The position numbers were made by a program, and so were the translations under genes. From positions 1-18,261 of the forward strand of contig CAZJBH010000010.1 in assembly GCA_964544485.1 (NCBI GenBank): a DNA stretch of 18,261 bases, given 5' to 3'. Positions 1 to 6,986 of this stretch are shown piece by piece; position 1 is the stretch's first letter; each line of letters opens with the position of its first letter. The notes under the pieces were generated by a model. It was not told the DNA's origin and searched no databases. It was given only the letters and a program-made list of their open reading frames with translations. The stretch comes from CAZJBH01 sp964544485. Its GTDB lineage: Bacteria; Patescibacteriota; Minisyncoccia; Portnoybacterales; UBA2143.

Positions 1-171
1 CATTGTTTACCAGATTATCATAACACATACTTTTAACATTATTATTTATATTATTATGAAAATGAGTTTATAAACATGTGGATTTGCTTCAAAAAATATT
101 TGATGATTTCAAGATCGATGAAATGAACTTAGCAATGTAGTAGGGGTTGATCAATCAATCTTTAAACCTTT
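1..171. other. Left edge without a recognisable gene
   Basis: AT-rich sequence with no long open frame and no conserved motif that I recognise on either strand. Short minus-strand frames (around 60-150) could be the decayed tail of a protein gene, but they are too short to name. Nothing here continues the truncated rsmI found further right. Confidence 0.4.
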
Positions 172-390
172 TTATCGGTCTTTTTTATCTGGTTTGGTGT
201 CGTTGTAAATTTTTTTAATATTATATAACATGTAACCGGCAATGGAAGATATTACTCCGAAAGTCATCCAACTAAATGAACTAAATAGAATTGGGTTAAA
301 CGCAACGCCAACTATAGCAATAATTGTTAATAAAGCACCAGCCCCCAATAAGGCCATGGCGAAAATGTTGTTTTTATATAGATGGGACAT
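172..390 (-). CDS. Small two-helix membrane protein, unknown function
   Basis: I do not recognise the family. From the ATG at 388-390 the product is 72 aa: a short N-terminal tail, a hydrophobic helix at about residues 9-31, a second at about 38-56, and a very charged Lys/Asp-rich C-terminal tail, so it should sit in the cytoplasmic membrane. An upstream in-frame ATG at 460-462 would add 24 mostly charged residues. I prefer the inner start because a purine-rich GGAAGAAGGA stretch lies about 10 nt before it and the added segment looks non-conserved. The gene stands alone, pointing away from rsmI-metG, with no terminator seen after its TAA. It may be spurious or a remnant, but the clean pair of helices argues for a real small protein. 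Confidence 0.5.
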   Translation of the reverse strand: MSHLYKNNIFAMALLGAGALLTIIAIVGVAFNPILFSSFSWMTFGVISSIAGYMLYNIKKIYNDTKPDKKDR

Positions 391-497
391 TCTTTTTTTT
401 TCCTTCTTCCTATCGTTTTTTTCATTCACAATTACTAGAGATCTTTCATTGAATATTAACAAAAATTGAATAGATTATGTATATTTAAACTTAGTCA

Positions 498-513
498 TTC
501 TAATTTATTAGAA
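498..513. repeat. Short inverted repeat at the rsmI junction
   Basis: TTCTAAT and ATTAGAA face each other across a 2-nt TT spacer. It lies between the minus-strand small gene and the broken 5' end of rsmI. It could be an operator or a small hairpin, but palindromes of this size arise easily by chance in AT-rich DNA. Confidence 0.25.
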
Positions 514-531
514 CATTCACAAATTATCTAA

Positions 532-942
532 TTTTCTTACCTTGCATCTATAAGATCAATTGAATATTTAATTAAACAAATTCCAGATTTAGAAATTTCT
601 CCGATTCCTGGTTCTTGCGCCGCTTTAGCTGGATTAAGTGTTTCTGGATTTCCAACTGATAGATTTGTTTTTTTAGGATTTCCTCCAAACAAAAAGAAAA
701 GAAAAAAGTTTTTTCAAGAAGTAGCTGAGAATAAATACACAATTGTTTTTTATGAATCTCCTTACCGGATTATTAAAAGCTTAACTGAATTGAGTGAAGT
801 TTGCGATAAAAAAATAGTGGTTGGTCGAGAATTAACCAAGCAATTCGAAACAATTTACCGCGGTTCAATTCAACAAGTTATTCAACAGATTCAAGAAGGC
901 AAAATTAAAGGAGAATTTGTGGTGATTGTTAATAAATCATGA
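532..942 (+). pseudogene. rsmI: 5'-truncated rsmI (16S rRNA 2'-O-methyltransferase)
   Basis: The frame ending at TGA 940-942 encodes the C-terminal part of RsmI, the SAM-dependent enzyme that methylates the ribose of C1402 in 16S rRNA. Recognisable in order are the PIPGSCAALAGLSVSGFPT segment, FVFLGFPP with a basic run, the FYESPYR motif, RELTKQFE, and KGEFVVIV near the end. The N-terminal half, with the GNLxD and DAGTPGISDPG motifs that form the SAM site, is absent. The frame is closed by TAA at 529-531, and no ATG, GTG or TTG follows until deep inside the conserved region, so no functional protein can start here. The last codon overlaps the metG start (ATGA at 939-942), the usual arrangement of coupled genes, so the right end is native. 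Either a deletion/rearrangement or a misassembly removed the 5' half. Confidence 0.8.
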
Positions 943-2378
943 CTAAAAAATATTATTTAACCACTCCAATATATTACACTAACCAAGCTCCGCATATTGG
1001 AACTGCTTATACTACGATTGCAGCTGATATTTTAGCGCGTTATTACCGCCAGCAAGGCGAAAAAGTTTTGTTTTTAACCGGCACAGACGAGCATGGAGAA
1101 AAAATTGCCCAGGCAGCTAAAGAACAAAACAAAAGTCCGCAGGAATTTGTTGATCAAATTGTTGAAAAATTTAAGCAGACTTGGCAAGCTTTAAATATTA
1201 GTTATGATGATTTTATTCGAACTACTCAGCCAAGACATCAGCAAAGCGTAAATAAATTTATTAATTTATTGAATCAAAAAGGCGCGATTTATCAAGATGA
1301 TTATCAAGCTTTATATTGTCAGGGTTGTGAAGATTTTATTTTCAAAAAAGATTTAGTTGATGGCAAATGCCCTTACCATGATAAAGAGCCGGAATTAATT
1401 AAAGAAAAAAACTATTTTTTTAAGCTTCAAGATTATTTGCCGCAAGTTAAAGAATTAATTCAAAAAGATAAAATTTTAATTCAGCCCCAAGAAAGGAAAA
1501 AAGAAGTTTTAGGATTATTAAAAGAAGATTTAGGGAATTTATCTGTTTCTCGGCAGCGGGTAACTTGGGGAATTCCAGTGCCTTTTGACAAAAAACAGTG
1601 CATTTATGTTTGGATGGAGGCTTTGCAAAACTATATTTCCGCAATTGGCTATGGCCGAGACGAAGAAAAATTTAATCAATTTTGGCCGGCTGATTTGCAT
1701 TTAATTGGCAAGGATATTCTTAAATTCCATGCGATTTTTTGGCCAGCTTTGTTATTAGCGGTTGGGCTAGAAGTGCCTAAGAGAATCTTTGCGCATGGTT
1801 TTTTTACTGTGAATGGTCAGAAAATGTCTAAAAGCTTAGCGAATGTAGTTGATCCAGTTGAATTAGTTAATCAATATGGTGCTGATGTGATTCGTTATTA
1901 TATTCTTCGGGAAATTCCTTTTGGTCATGATGGAGATTTTTCGATTAAACGATTAAAAGAGCGCTATACTGCTGATCTAGCTAATGGTTTGGGAAATTTA
2001 GTTTCTCGGGTATTAACTTTATCAGAAAAAGTTAAGGCGCGGCCAAACAAAGAATTAACTCAAGAATTTAATCAACAAGTTCAAGAAACTAGAGAAAAAT
2101 ATCAACAAGCCATGAAACAGCTAAAATTTAATGAAGCTTTGGAAGCGATTTGGAAATTAATCAGTTATTGCGATGAATTTATTGAACAAAAAAAGCCTTG
2201 GGAGTTAATTCAGCAAGATCAAGCCAAAGCTAAAGATTTATTAGCTAATCTTTTATTTGTTATTCAAGAGATTAATTCTTTGATTTCTTGTTTTCTGCCG
2301 GAAACAGCGGCTAAAATAGAGAAACAGATTAAAGAGAATAAAAAAGGCGAGATTTTATTCCCTCGGCTGGAAGAATAA
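939..2378 (+). CDS. metG: Methionine--tRNA ligase
   Basis: Class I aminoacyl-tRNA synthetase that charges tRNA-Met with methionine in the cytoplasm, for both initiation and elongation. The HIGH-type motif is H19-I-G-T22 and the KMSKS loop is K295-M-S-K-S299. The connective-peptide zinc knuckle is C127-x2-C130 with C144-x2-H147, matching the single-zinc, Cys3-His type known from Thermus MetRS. Residues from about 350 form the helical anticodon-binding domain. At 479 aa it lacks the C-terminal EMAP-like dimerisation domain of longer MetRS, so it is the short monomeric type. The ATG overlaps the TGA of rsmI by 4 nt, which fixes the start and suggests translational coupling. With the 5' part of rsmI gone, its own promoter is unclear. 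tatD follows after 39 nt. Confidence 0.97.
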   Translation: MTKKYYLTTPIYYTNQAPHIGTAYTTIAADILARYYRQQGEKVLFLTGTDEHGEKIAQAAKEQNKSPQEFVDQIVEKFKQTWQALNISYDDFIRTTQPRHQQSVNKFINLLNQKGAIYQDDYQALYCQGCEDFIFKKDLVDGKCPYHDKEPELIKEKNYFFKLQDYLPQVKELIQKDKILIQPQERKKEVLGLLKEDLGNLSVSRQRVTWGIPVPFDKKQCIYVWMEALQNYISAIGYGRDEEKFNQFWPADLHLIGKDILKFHAIFWPALLLAVGLEVPKRIFAHGFFTVNGQKMSKSLANVVDPVELVNQYGADVIRYYILREIPFGHDGDFSIKRLKERYTADLANGLGNLVSRVLTLSEKVKARPNKELTQEFNQQVQETREKYQQAMKQLKFNEALEAIWKLISYCDEFIEQKKPWELIQQDQAKAKDLLANLLFVIQEINSLISCFLPETAAKIEKQIKENKKGEILFPRLEE

Positions 2379-2380
2379 TA

Positions 2381-2409
2381 TTGAAAATACCTGTGAAATG
2401 CTTTATCAT
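2381..2409 (+). promoter_or_regulatory. Predicted promoter of tatD-leuS (leaderless)
   Basis: TTGAAA at 2381-2386, a 17-nt spacer, and TATCAT at 2404-2409. Each box is one base from the sigma-70 consensus. The tatD ATG begins 8 nt after the -10 box, so transcription would start at or next to the ATG. The 39-nt metG-tatD gap has no Shine-Dalgarno sequence, which fits this reading. Confidence 0.55.
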
Positions 2410-2417
2410 ATCCATAT

Positions 2418-3272
2418 ATGAAGCCAAAATTAATTGACACTCACGCGCATGTGAATTTTAACGCGTATAAGCAAGATGGAGATAAAGTAATTGAAAAAGC
2501 TTTAGATAATGGAATTTGGATGATTAATGTGGGAGCTCAATATACTTCTAGTCGCCGGGCGATTGAATATGCGGAAAAATATGATCAAGGAGTTTATGTA
2601 GCAGCTGGTCTGCATCCTTCGCATGTTTATAAAAATACCCAAAAGCCAAAAGAATGGGAAGAAAGTCAAGATAGGGAATACGAAGAATTTAATGAAAAAA
2701 AATACCAAAAATTATTAGAGAATAAAAAATGTATAGCTATGGGAGAAATCGGTTTAGACTATTATGAAGGCATCCAGGAAGAAGAAAAAGATGTTCAAAA
2801 AGAAGTTTTTTTAAGGCAATTAGATTTAGCCCAGCAAATGGGTAAGCCAGTTGCTTTGCATTGCCGCAAAGCTTATGATGATTTAATCGCTTTATTAGCT
2901 ATGTTCAATTCAGGCTGTGCTAATTGTCCTATGTCTTGTAATGCTGGAGCTGGATTAAGAGGAGTGGCTCATTGTTTTGTTGGGCGCTGGCCTCAAGCGG
3001 AACAATTATTAAACATGGGATTTTATCTGGCTTTTAACGGAATTATTACTTATGCGCGAGATTATGACAAGGTGATTAAAAATACTCCTCTAGATAAAAT
3101 CTTATTAGAAACTGATTCTCCATATTTAACTCCGGAACCGTATCGCGGGCAAAGAAATGAGCCAATTTATCTTAAATATGTGGCTCAGAAAATAGCGGAG
3201 ATTAAAGAAATTGAATTTAAAAAAGTAGCTGAGCAAACAACTAAAAACGCTCGAGAGCTTTTTAATATTTAA
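2418..3272 (+). CDS. tatD: TatD family metal-dependent DNase
   Basis: Amidohydrolase-like TIM-barrel protein. TatD proteins are Mg/metal-dependent 3'-5' exonucleases linked to DNA quality control; despite the name they are not needed for Tat export. All metal ligands are visible: H9 and H11 in DTHAH, E110 in GEIGLDYY, H148 in LHCRK, H185 in VAHCF and D233 in ETDSPYLTPEPYRG. At 284 aa it is a little longer than the usual 255-265. The extra length sits in an acidic Lys/Glu-rich stretch (about residues 75-100) and in a Cys-rich insert with C167-x2-C170-x3-C174. The ATG at 2418 is the only start that keeps the DTHAH strand, and it has no ribosome binding site. leuS begins 1 nt after the stop. Confidence 0.93.
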   Translation: MKPKLIDTHAHVNFNAYKQDGDKVIEKALDNGIWMINVGAQYTSSRRAIEYAEKYDQGVYVAAGLHPSHVYKNTQKPKEWEESQDREYEEFNEKKYQKLLENKKCIAMGEIGLDYYEGIQEEEKDVQKEVFLRQLDLAQQMGKPVALHCRKAYDDLIALLAMFNSGCANCPMSCNAGAGLRGVAHCFVGRWPQAEQLLNMGFYLAFNGIITYARDYDKVIKNTPLDKILLETDSPYLTPEPYRGQRNEPIYLKYVAQKIAEIKEIEFKKVAEQTTKNARELFNI

Positions 3273-3273
3273 A

Positions 3274-5673
3274 ATGAAATATAATCATCAGAAAATTGAA
3301 AAAAAATGGCAGAAAGAATGGGAAAAACAAAATTTGTATCAAGCGATTGATTTTGATGAGCGGCCCAAGAAATATATTATGGTTGAATTTCCCTATCCCT
3401 CAGGCGATGGTTTGCATATGGGCCATCCAAGAAGCTATTGTTCTTTAGATGCTTTGGCTAGAAAAAAAAGAATGGAAGGATATAATGTGCTTTATCCAAT
3501 GGGTTGGGACGCTTTTGGTCTGCCAACTGAAAATTACGCGATTAAAACCGGAATCCATCCTCGAGAAGTGACTAAGCAGAATATTAAAGTAATCAAAAAG
3601 CAGTTAAAATCTCTAGGATTATCTTTTGATTGGTCTCGAGAAATTAATACAACTGATCCTGAATACTATAAATGGTCTCAATGGATTTTTTTACAGTTTT
3701 TTAAGAAAGGACTAGCTTATCAGGAAGAAATGCCGATTAATTGGTGTCCGAGCTGTCGAATCGGGCTAGCCCATGAAGAAGTAATTGGGGGTAAATGCGA
3801 GCGCTGCGGAGCCCAGACTGAACAAAAGAATTTAAAACAATGGATGTTAAAGATTACTGCTTACGCGGATCGATTAATTGATGATTTAGAAAAAGTTGAT
3901 TATGTAGAAAAAATTAAAAAGCAACAGATTAATTGGATTGGCCGCAGCTTTGGCGCGGAAATTGATTTTTCAATTCAAGGAAAAGATGAAAAAATCATTG
4001 TTTTTACTACTCGACCAGATACTTGTTTTGGAATTACTGCCATGACTTTGGCTCCAGAGCATCCTTTGGTGAGAAAAATAACAGATCAGGATCATCGGCA
4101 AGAAGTTGAAAAATATATTCAAGCATCAAAAAAGAAAAGCGAATTTGAGCGAACTCAGTTAGAAAAAGAAAAAACCGGAGTTTTTACCGGAGCTTATTGT
4201 ATTAATCCGGTTAATCAGGAAAAAATTCCAATTTGGATTTCTGATTATGTAGTCGCAACTTATGGCGGAGGCGCGGTTATGATTGTTCCGGCTCATGATA
4301 AAAGAGATTATGCTTTTGCTAAGAAGTTTGATCTAGAAATTAAAGAGGTAATCAAAGGAGGAAATATTGAGCAGGAAGCTTATTGTGATTATGGAGAATT
4401 AATTAATTCAGGTCAGTTTAATGGATTAAATTCTGAACAAGCAATTAAAAAAATTGTTGATTGGTTGGAAAAAGAAGGAATTGGCCGTAAAAAAGTAAAC
4501 TATAAATTGCGGGATTGGGTTTTTTCTCGACAACATTATTGGGGGGAACCAATTCCAATTATTCATTGCGCAAAATGCGGAGCGGTTCCGGTTCCAGAAA
4601 AAGATCTTCCAATTAAATTGCCAGAAGTAGAAAAATATCAGCCAACTGAAACCGGAGAATCGCCTTTAGCAGATATTAAGGAATGGGTGGAAACAAAATG
4701 TCCGCAATGCGGCGGACCAGGAAAAAGAGAAGCCGATACTATGCCTAATTGGGCTGGTTCATCCTGGTATTTTCTGAGATATATTGATCCAAATAATCAA
4801 AAGGAATTTGCTGATCAGAAAAAATTAAAATATTGGCTGCCAGTTGATTTGTATAATGGCGGCATGGAACATACGACACTTCATTTATTATATTCCCGGT
4901 TTTGGCATAAATTCTTATATGATTTAGGATATGCGCCGACTGAAGAGCCGTATCAGCGAAGAGTTTCTCATGGGATTGTTTTAGCTGAAGATGGTCGGAA
5001 AATGAGCAAATCATTCGGTAATGTAATCCGTCCGGATAAAATTGTTAAAGAATATGGAGCTGATACTTTACGAGTTTATGAAATGTTTATGGGTCCGTTT
5101 GATCAGGCAATTGCTTGGAGTGATAAAAGCATGCGCGGGTGCTGGAGATTTTTGAATCGAGTTTGGGAATTATATCAAGATAAGAATAATTTTATTCAGC
5201 AAAGCGATCAGGATCTGATTAATAAGCTTCATCAAACAATTAAAAAAGTAGGTCAAGATTTAGAAGCAATGAAATTTAATACTGCGATTTCAGCAATGAT
5301 GGAATTTGTTAATTTATGGGCAGACAAAGAAAAAAAGCTAACTCAACAGGATGCAGAAAGTTTTTTAAAGATTTTAGCTCCTTTTGTTCCTCATTTAGCA
5401 GAAGAAATTTGGCAGAATTTAGGAAATCAAAAAAGTATTTTTAAACAGGATTGGCCTGAGTATGATAGGGATTTGCTCAAACAGGAAACTTGGCAATTAA
5501 TTATTCAGATTAATGGCAAAGTTAGAGATAAAATTGAAGTTAAGCAGGATATTAGCGAACAAGAAGCAAAAAAAATTGTTTTAGAGCAAAATAAAGTTAA
5601 GCAATGGCTAGCTGGTAAAGAGCCGAAGAAAATAATTTATATTCCTCAACGATTAATAAATATTGTGGTATAA
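3274..5673 (+). CDS. leuS: Leucine--tRNA ligase
   Basis: Class I synthetase that charges tRNA-Leu and clears misacylated products. The N-terminal catalytic core carries H48-M-G-H51 in the PYPSGDGLHMGHPRSY segment and K576-M-S-K-S580. A Cys4 zinc module (NWCPSC, then CERC) follows at about residues 157-180. The CP1 editing domain is inserted at about residues 215-400, with the threonine-rich T245-T-R-P-D-T250 motif and the conserved editing Asp D342 in PAHDKRD; the preceding GTGAV motif reads GGGAV. A second Cys pair set (HCAKC, KCPQC) precedes the WAGSSWYFLRY signature. The C-terminal helical domain ends in the INGKVRDK small domain, so the 799-aa protein is complete. It starts 1 nt after tatD and should be co-transcribed with it. 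A tRNA-Leu gene lies 1.2 kb downstream. Confidence 0.98.
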   Translation: MKYNHQKIEKKWQKEWEKQNLYQAIDFDERPKKYIMVEFPYPSGDGLHMGHPRSYCSLDALARKKRMEGYNVLYPMGWDAFGLPTENYAIKTGIHPREVTKQNIKVIKKQLKSLGLSFDWSREINTTDPEYYKWSQWIFLQFFKKGLAYQEEMPINWCPSCRIGLAHEEVIGGKCERCGAQTEQKNLKQWMLKITAYADRLIDDLEKVDYVEKIKKQQINWIGRSFGAEIDFSIQGKDEKIIVFTTRPDTCFGITAMTLAPEHPLVRKITDQDHRQEVEKYIQASKKKSEFERTQLEKEKTGVFTGAYCINPVNQEKIPIWISDYVVATYGGGAVMIVPAHDKRDYAFAKKFDLEIKEVIKGGNIEQEAYCDYGELINSGQFNGLNSEQAIKKIVDWLEKEGIGRKKVNYKLRDWVFSRQHYWGEPIPIIHCAKCGAVPVPEKDLPIKLPEVEKYQPTETGESPLADIKEWVETKCPQCGGPGKREADTMPNWAGSSWYFLRYIDPNNQKEFADQKKLKYWLPVDLYNGGMEHTTLHLLYSRFWHKFLYDLGYAPTEEPYQRRVSHGIVLAEDGRKMSKSFGNVIRPDKIVKEYGADTLRVYEMFMGPFDQAIAWSDKSMRGCWRFLNRVWELYQDKNNFIQQSDQDLINKLHQTIKKVGQDLEAMKFNTAISAMMEFVNLWADKEKKLTQQDAESFLKILAPFVPHLAEEIWQNLGNQKSIFKQDWPEYDRDLLKQETWQLIIQINGKVRDKIEVKQDISEQEAKKIVLEQNKVKQWLAGKEPKKIIYIPQRLINIVV

Positions 5674-5674
5674 A

Positions 5675-5701
5675 AAAGACCAAGATAATATCTTGGCCTT
5701 T
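5675..5701 (-). terminator. Intrinsic terminator of the response regulator gene
   Basis: CCAAGATA at 5680-5687 pairs with TATCTTGG at 5689-5696, and AAAG/CTTT extends the stem around one mismatch. Read on the minus strand the stem is followed by TCTTTTTT, a good U-tract. On the plus strand only CCTTTGA follows. It therefore works best for the minus-strand response regulator, though leuS transcripts may also stop here. Confidence 0.75.
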
Positions 5702-5732
5702 GATTGTATTGAGTAGAAGAACGAGTTTTTAA

Positions 5733-6083
5733 TTAAGGAGGTCTTTGAAGGTTTGTTTTAAGAATTTTAGTAAGTTCTGTGAGTTTAAAAGGTTTTTCAA
5801 TTGTTTGGTCAGCTGGATAACAATTTTCAGGCAGGTTTCCGCTCATTAAAACAATAGTTGTATTCGGGGATTGGTCTTTGATGTTTTGCGCTAAAGTTAA
5901 TCCATTCATTTTTGGCATTTCAAAATCAGTAATAACTGTATCTGGATTAAACCGGGAAAAATCTTCTAATGCTTCTTGTCCGCTGGCCCATGAATGAACC
6001 TCAAAACCATTTTCAATTAATTCTTCTGTTAGAAGAAAGCGGATTCCAGCTTGATCATCAACTATTAAAACTTTTTCTTGCAT
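5733..6083 (-). CDS. Single-domain response regulator (CheY-like receiver)
   Basis: The 116-aa protein is a receiver domain only. Acidic pocket residues D9 and D10, the phospho-acceptor D53 in ITDFEMPKMNG, the switch Ser S81 in VLMSGN and K97 in EKPF are all in place, so it should accept phosphate from a histidine kinase. There is no DNA-binding or enzymatic output domain, so it probably signals by protein contact, as CheY- or PilG-type proteins do. No kinase or motility gene lies in the window, so its partner is unknown. It forms its own transcription unit: a predicted promoter about 55 nt upstream, a strong Shine-Dalgarno (AAGGAGGG, 6087-6094) only 3-4 nt before the ATG, and a terminator just past its stop. 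It diverges from tsaC. Confidence 0.9.
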   Translation of the reverse strand: MQEKVLIVDDQAGIRFLLTEELIENGFEVHSWASGQEALEDFSRFNPDTVITDFEMPKMNGLTLAQNIKDQSPNTTIVLMSGNLPENCYPADQTIEKPFKLTELTKILKTNLQRPP

Positions 6084-6136
6084 AATCCCTCCTTTTAGCT
6101 TTAGGATTATTAAAAAGAACTTTAGAACTTATTTTC

Positions 6137-6165
6137 TTTTTACGCTTTATTTTTCTCTCTGTCAA
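6137..6165 (-). promoter_or_regulatory. Predicted promoter of the response regulator
   Basis: On the minus strand TTGACA (6160-6165, perfect -35) is followed after 17 nt by TAAAAA (6137-6142). Transcription would begin near 6130, giving a leader of about 45-50 nt that ends in the strong Shine-Dalgarno. The -10 match is only moderate. Confidence 0.5.
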
Positions 6166-6183
6166 AAAACTTGTCCACAGCTT

Positions 6184-6831
6184 ATGGAAATAATTAAATT
6201 TAATTTAGCGGGTGATTATTCGGATTTATCCCAAGAAATTATTAACCAAGCGGTTAGTATAGTTCAGCGCGGCGGAAGCATTATTTATCCAACTGATACT
6301 TTGTATGGATTGGGAGTTAATGCTTTAGATGAGTACGCGGTTGCTCGTTTATTTAAAATCAAGCAACGGCCGGAAACTAAGCCGGTTCCAGTCATGTTAA
6401 AAAATATAGCTATGGCTAGAAAATTAGTTTATTTAGATAAAAAACAGGAAAAATTTTTAGAAAAAGTTTGGCCTGGGGCGATTACTGTTATTTTAAAAAA
6501 GCGTGAAATTGCGCCTATGGCTTTGACAGCTGGTAAAGACACGCTTGGCTTAAGAATTCCAGAGCATTTTTTTACCCAAGCTTTAATGGAAAGTTTAGAT
6601 TTGCCGATTACTTGCACTTCAGCCAATCTTTCCGGAGAAGCTGGTTTAACTTGTTCGGCTGAAGCAATTAAAGTTTTTAATCATACTTACCCTAGGCCGG
6701 ATTTGTTTTTAGACGCTGGCGATCTGCCGGCAAATCAGCCTTCAGCAGTAATTGATTTAACTGGTTCTGAACCAAAGATTTTAAGAATGGGTCCGGTCAG
6801 CAGCAAGGATTTAATGAAAATGTTGAAATAA
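6184..6831 (+). CDS. tsaC: L-threonylcarbamoyladenylate synthase (TsaC/YrdC type)
   Basis: Makes threonylcarbamoyl-AMP from threonine, bicarbonate and ATP. TsaB, TsaD and TsaE, not present here, then transfer the group to A37 of tRNAs reading ANN codons (t6A). The YrdC/Sua5 signatures are clear: GGSIIYPTDTLYGLG at residues 30-44, with K58-x-K60-x-R62 and KPVPVML at 66-72 lining the ATP pocket, and CTSANLSGE at 144-152. At 215 aa it has the YrdC domain plus a short tail and lacks the extra Sua5 domain of longer homologues. The ATG at 6184 has no good Shine-Dalgarno and I see no convincing promoter directly before it. The stop codon touches the 3' CCA end of the opposing tRNA-Leu gene. Confidence 0.93.
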   Translation: MEIIKFNLAGDYSDLSQEIINQAVSIVQRGGSIIYPTDTLYGLGVNALDEYAVARLFKIKQRPETKPVPVMLKNIAMARKLVYLDKKQEKFLEKVWPGAITVILKKREIAPMALTAGKDTLGLRIPEHFFTQALMESLDLPITCTSANLSGEAGLTCSAEAIKVFNHTYPRPDLFLDAGDLPANQPSAVIDLTGSEPKILRMGPVSSKDLMKMLK

Positions 6832-6918
6832 TGGTGCCGGAGGTGGGAGTCGAACCCACAAGGACCGAAGTCCATGTGATTTTGAATCACACGCGTCTGC
6901 CAGTTCCGCCACTCCGGC
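6832..6918 (-). tRNA. tRNA-Leu (anticodon CAA)
   Basis: Class II tRNA read on the minus strand. The 7-bp acceptor stem is GCCGGAG/CTCCGGC with discriminator A and a gene-encoded CCA at 6832-6834. The anticodon stem TGTGA/TCACA holds the 7-nt loop TTCAAAA, so the anticodon is CAA, reading UUG. A long variable arm (GGAC-TTCG-GTCC) and a T-loop with TTCGACT follow, as expected for tRNA-Leu. The 5' end is the C at 6918 on the plus strand. The encoded CCA directly abuts the tsaC stop codon. Confidence 0.97.
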
Positions 6919-6928
6919 ATATATTTCT

Positions 6929-6957
6929 ATTCTCTCTTAAATTATTCTTGTTGTCAA
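6929..6957 (-). promoter_or_regulatory. Predicted promoter of tRNA-Leu
   Basis: On the minus strand a perfect -35 TTGACA (6952-6957) is followed after 17 nt by GAGAAT (6929-6934, 4 of 6 matches). About 10 nt separate the -10 from the tRNA 5' end. The -35 overlaps that of the divergent parA promoter in the shared TTGTCAA. Confidence 0.45.
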
Positions 6958-6979
6958 TTATTTGACTTTAGAGTATAAT
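6951..6979 (+). promoter_or_regulatory. Predicted parA promoter (leaderless mRNA)
   Basis: TTGTCA at 6951-6956, 17-nt spacer, and a perfect TATAAT at 6974-6979. The parA ATG starts exactly 7 nt after the -10 box, so the start of transcription should coincide with the A of the ATG. There is no room for a Shine-Dalgarno sequence. Confidence 0.75.
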
Positions 6980-6986
6980 GTAGACA

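Noticed and set aside
472..531. Frame upstream of rsmI with a KLSHSNLLEHSQ segment, reminiscent of tyrosine recombinase C-termini
   Set aside because: Only about 20 codons, no catalytic Tyr or Arg context; resemblance is too weak to claim an integrase remnant.
2398..2421. Seven-codon reading frame (MLYHIHI) overlapping the tatD start as ATGA
   Set aside because: It overlaps the predicted -10 box and would lie upstream of the predicted transcript start; too short to call.
6171..6179. DnaA-box-like TTGTCCACA
   Set aside because: One mismatch from TTATCCACA, a single copy, and no origin-type cluster or dnaA/dnaN neighbours.
6962..6979. TTGACT as the parA -35
   Set aside because: Only 6 nt from the -10; TTGTCA at 6951 has the correct 17-nt spacing.
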